64,000 nt of DNA from JAHFDS01 sp964593795 (GTDB lineage Bacteria > Myxococcota_A > Polyangia > JAHFDS01): assembly GCA_964593795.1 (NCBI GenBank), contig CAZQJC010000176.1, forward strand, positions 1 through 64,000. Direction: 5' to 3'. Position numbers and translations under genes: made by a program. Shown piece by piece: positions 62,469-64,000 of this stretch (its first letter is position 1; each line of letters begins with the position of its first letter). The notes under the pieces were generated by a model. That model saw nothing but the letters and a program-made list of their open reading frames with translations, was not told where the DNA came from and did not search any database.

Positions 62469-62768
62469 ATGATGGAGTTCCTCGTGCTCGTCCCCTACCT
62501 CGATCACACGGAGCAACCGCTCGAGCCCACGGGGCACTTGTGGACGTTCCGTCTGTCGGCCCGATCTCTCGACGAGGCCTTGGCACAGGCGGAGGTCCAG
62601 GTGACGGACTCGGCCTGGATGCGACGCCACTTCTTCGAGGAGACGGAGGGCGACCAGCTCTCCGAAGCCACGCGGGCCCTCTTCACCATCGGCAAGGTCG
62701 ACGTGGTCGAGGTGGACTCACCCCTCGCGATAGGTCCGTTCCTCAAGGTAGAGCGCATCGAGGCGTGA
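62469..62768 (+). CDS. Small protein B (FLVxxPY family look)
   Basis: 99 aa from ATG 62469 (an in-frame ATG at 62454 is possible). MMEFLVLVPYLDHTEQPLEP, then WTFRLSARSLDEALAQAEVQ and a Glu-rich end. It begins like the small protein at 56226-56525 and has about the same length. It is divergent from the gene at 61443. Function unknown. Confidence 0.5.
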   Translation: MMEFLVLVPYLDHTEQPLEPTGHLWTFRLSARSLDEALAQAEVQVTDSAWMRRHFFEETEGDQLSEATRALFTIGKVDVVEVDSPLAIGPFLKVERIEA

Positions 62769-63061
62769 CGCGAGCGGCCGGGTTGTCGGCCTGGGCGAAT
62801 CCGCGGAGCACAGTCGGCCACGGCGGCAAGATTGCCGCTGAGTGGCCTCGTCGGGTGCGCTGAGCCTGGAAGAGCTACTGGGCGCCCTCCTGTCGGCCCT
62901 GCAGGCCGAGCGCGTTAGGTGTCGGCGTTCCATTGCGAAAGTGGCGCGGCACCCTCGACTCGAGGTGGTGCATGGATGCAGCGTCGATGCTGCACCCGCG
63001 AGCCCCCGTCCAATCTCTTGTCTCCTGCATCTCGATCAGACCCGAGCGATAGGCTGATCCC
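62769..63061. other. Intergenic stretch with a doubtful frame
   Basis: A 71-codon frame from GTG 62842 (SLEELLGALLSALQAERVRC) has no ribosome site or known domain. Nothing else is supported between the two neighbouring genes. Confidence 0.25.
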
Positions 63062-64000
63062 GTGAAGGTGGCTCCTCGACAGGGCGGGCGGAACCCGATC
63101 GCGCTGTGCGCGCTGTGCGCGGCCGTTCGCGAGCTGCGGCTGAGCCACATCATCCCAGCCTTCGTGATCCGGTGGCTGAAGGAAACCTCCGGAACGGGGT
63201 TCATGCGCAGCGGCACGGCCCCCAACGTCCGCGTACAGGACGGCTTCAAGGATCACCTGCTGTGCAACGACTGCGAGCAACTTCTCAGCGGCTGGGAGAA
63301 CCGCGTCGCCGCCGAGATCTTCGTCCCCCACGCGAATGGCGATCGGTACCGCTTCGAGTACGGGCCTTGGTTCTCACGCTTCGCGGTCTCCCTGGCGTGG
63401 CGCGGCCTCATCTTCATGATGCGGGCGGCGCCGGAAGGGGTGGCGGAGCGCTCCGAGGGACGGGCGGCGAGCATGCGCGCAGCCGCGGATGCCTGGGCGC
63501 AGTTCCTGCTCGGCCGCACCACGCACGTCGGGAAGCATCACGTCCATGCGCTCCCCGTCCCCATGCTCAAGGCGGTCAGCCACCCGGAAGACACCCCACC
63601 GACGATGAACCGATACCTGCAGCGGACGTTCGAGATCGACATCGTCGAGAGCCAGGTCGACGCCTTCGTGTACGTGAAGATCCCCAGCATCATCTTCATC
63701 GGACAGATCGAGCCCGAGAGTCCGGCCGAGTGGAAGGGCACCCAGATCCGCCTGAATGCAGGCAGCTTCGGAGGTGGCATCTACGAGTCCCCCCGTGGCT
63801 TTGAAAACTACCTCTACGAGCGTGCCGAAGCCGCCGCACGCTTGCAGAGTCAGGTGTCGAAGCCTCAACGCAAGAAGATCTCCGAGGCTGTCGCACGAGA
63901 CCCGGCGCGTGTACGCGCTTCGCAGAGCGTACGCGCCTTCGAGCGAGACCTGGAGGTGTTCGGTCCCGCGGCCTTCTCCCCGGACGAAGAGAGCGAAGAA
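63062..64000 (+). CDS. HNH-like zinc protein, 3' end beyond window (partial)
   Basis: At least 313 residues from GTG 63062, open to the last base. CALCAAVRELRLSHIIPAFV and LLCNDCEQLLSGWENR form paired CxxC knuckles with a SHIIP segment, a zinc-finger/HNH-like signature found in a family of uncharacterised bacterial proteins. The rest has a large mixed domain (WFSRFAVSLAWRGLIFMMRA, then IPSIIFIGQIEPESP) without a known catalytic motif. It lies outside the integrase element or at its border. Full length and C-terminus are unknown. Confidence 0.6.
   Translation, partial: MKVAPRQGGRNPIALCALCAAVRELRLSHIIPAFVIRWLKETSGTGFMRSGTAPNVRVQDGFKDHLLCNDCEQLLSGWENRVAAEIFVPHANGDRYRFEYGPWFSRFAVSLAWRGLIFMMRAAPEGVAERSEGRAASMRAAADAWAQFLLGRTTHVGKHHVHALPVPMLKAVSHPEDTPPTMNRYLQRTFEIDIVESQVDAFVYVKIPSIIFIGQIEPESPAEWKGTQIRLNAGSFGGGIYESPRGFENYLYERAEAAARLQSQVSKPQRKKISEAVARDPARVRASQSVRAFERDLEVFGPAAFSPDEESEE

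Overview
The window is GC-rich, densely coded DNA that reads as an accessory (defence and mobile) region of a large-genome bacterium. Lipoproteins with formylglycine-generating-enzyme (FGE-sulfatase) domains, SHOCT-domain proteins, Pro/Ala-rich linkers and frequent GTG/TTG starts fit Myxococcota or a related deltaproteobacterial lineage. That assignment is inference; no rRNA, tRNA or taxonomic marker is present.

Layout. 1-6.6 kb: a type I restriction-modification operon on the plus strand. It holds the C-terminus of hsdR, an inserted DUF262/DUF1524 (GmrSD-like) gene, hsdM, hsdS and a GIY-YIG-like protein. 6.6-9.2 kb: a large P-loop NTPase on the minus strand. 9.3-17.7 kb: a plus-strand run with a 57-aa protein, a DUF2325-like protein, then a tightly overlapping four-gene set equivalent to Zorya type I (ZorD-like SNF2 ATPase, ZorA motor, ZorB stator/OmpA, ZorC EH-signature protein), but with zorD first. 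17.9-28 kb: an HExxH protein, two large secreted lipoproteins, an XRE regulator, SHOCT and paralogous secreted proteins and an HU-like protein; this part looks like ordinary chromosome. 28.4-30.7 kb: a beta-propeller protein and small genes.

30.8-33 kb (minus): a zinc-ribbon protein, a mini phosphoribosyltransferase and a PD-(D/E)XK endonuclease. 33.5-37.6 kb (plus): an OLD-family ATPase/TOPRIM protein followed by two proteins that each carry an R-x4-H (HEPN) motif. 37.8-40.1 kb: a further nuclease, an AT-hook protein, a lipoprotein and a frameshifted TPR gene. 40.2-47.4 kb: a MoxR/VWA pair with unknown partners, a Rad52-like annealing protein and a RecB/Cas4-like Fe-S nuclease. 47.5-49.3 kb: an HNH endonuclease, a frameshifted paralogue and a strongly folded 77-nt sequence. 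50.9-53.6 kb (minus): DUF262 plus an ATPase-TOPRIM protein. 53.8-55.9 kb: two adjacent PD-(D/E)XK proteins. 56.2-62.3 kb (minus): a mobile-element core of tyrosine integrase, excisionase, winged-helix protein, family A DNA polymerase and two unknown proteins. The window ends inside an HNH-like zinc protein.

How it works together: most genes between 1 and 18 kb and between 30 and 56 kb are plausible antiphage modules (type I RM, GmrSD-like, Zorya, OLD/HEPN, ATPase-TOPRIM/DUF262, several orphan nucleases). They lie next to an integrase/polymerase element that could have moved some of them. The best candidates for little-described systems are the rearranged Zorya locus with its extra upstream genes, the OLD-HEPN-HEPN operon, the zinc-ribbon/PRTase/nuclease operon and the DUF262/ATPase-TOPRIM pair. 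All functions are read from motifs by eye; no database search was run.
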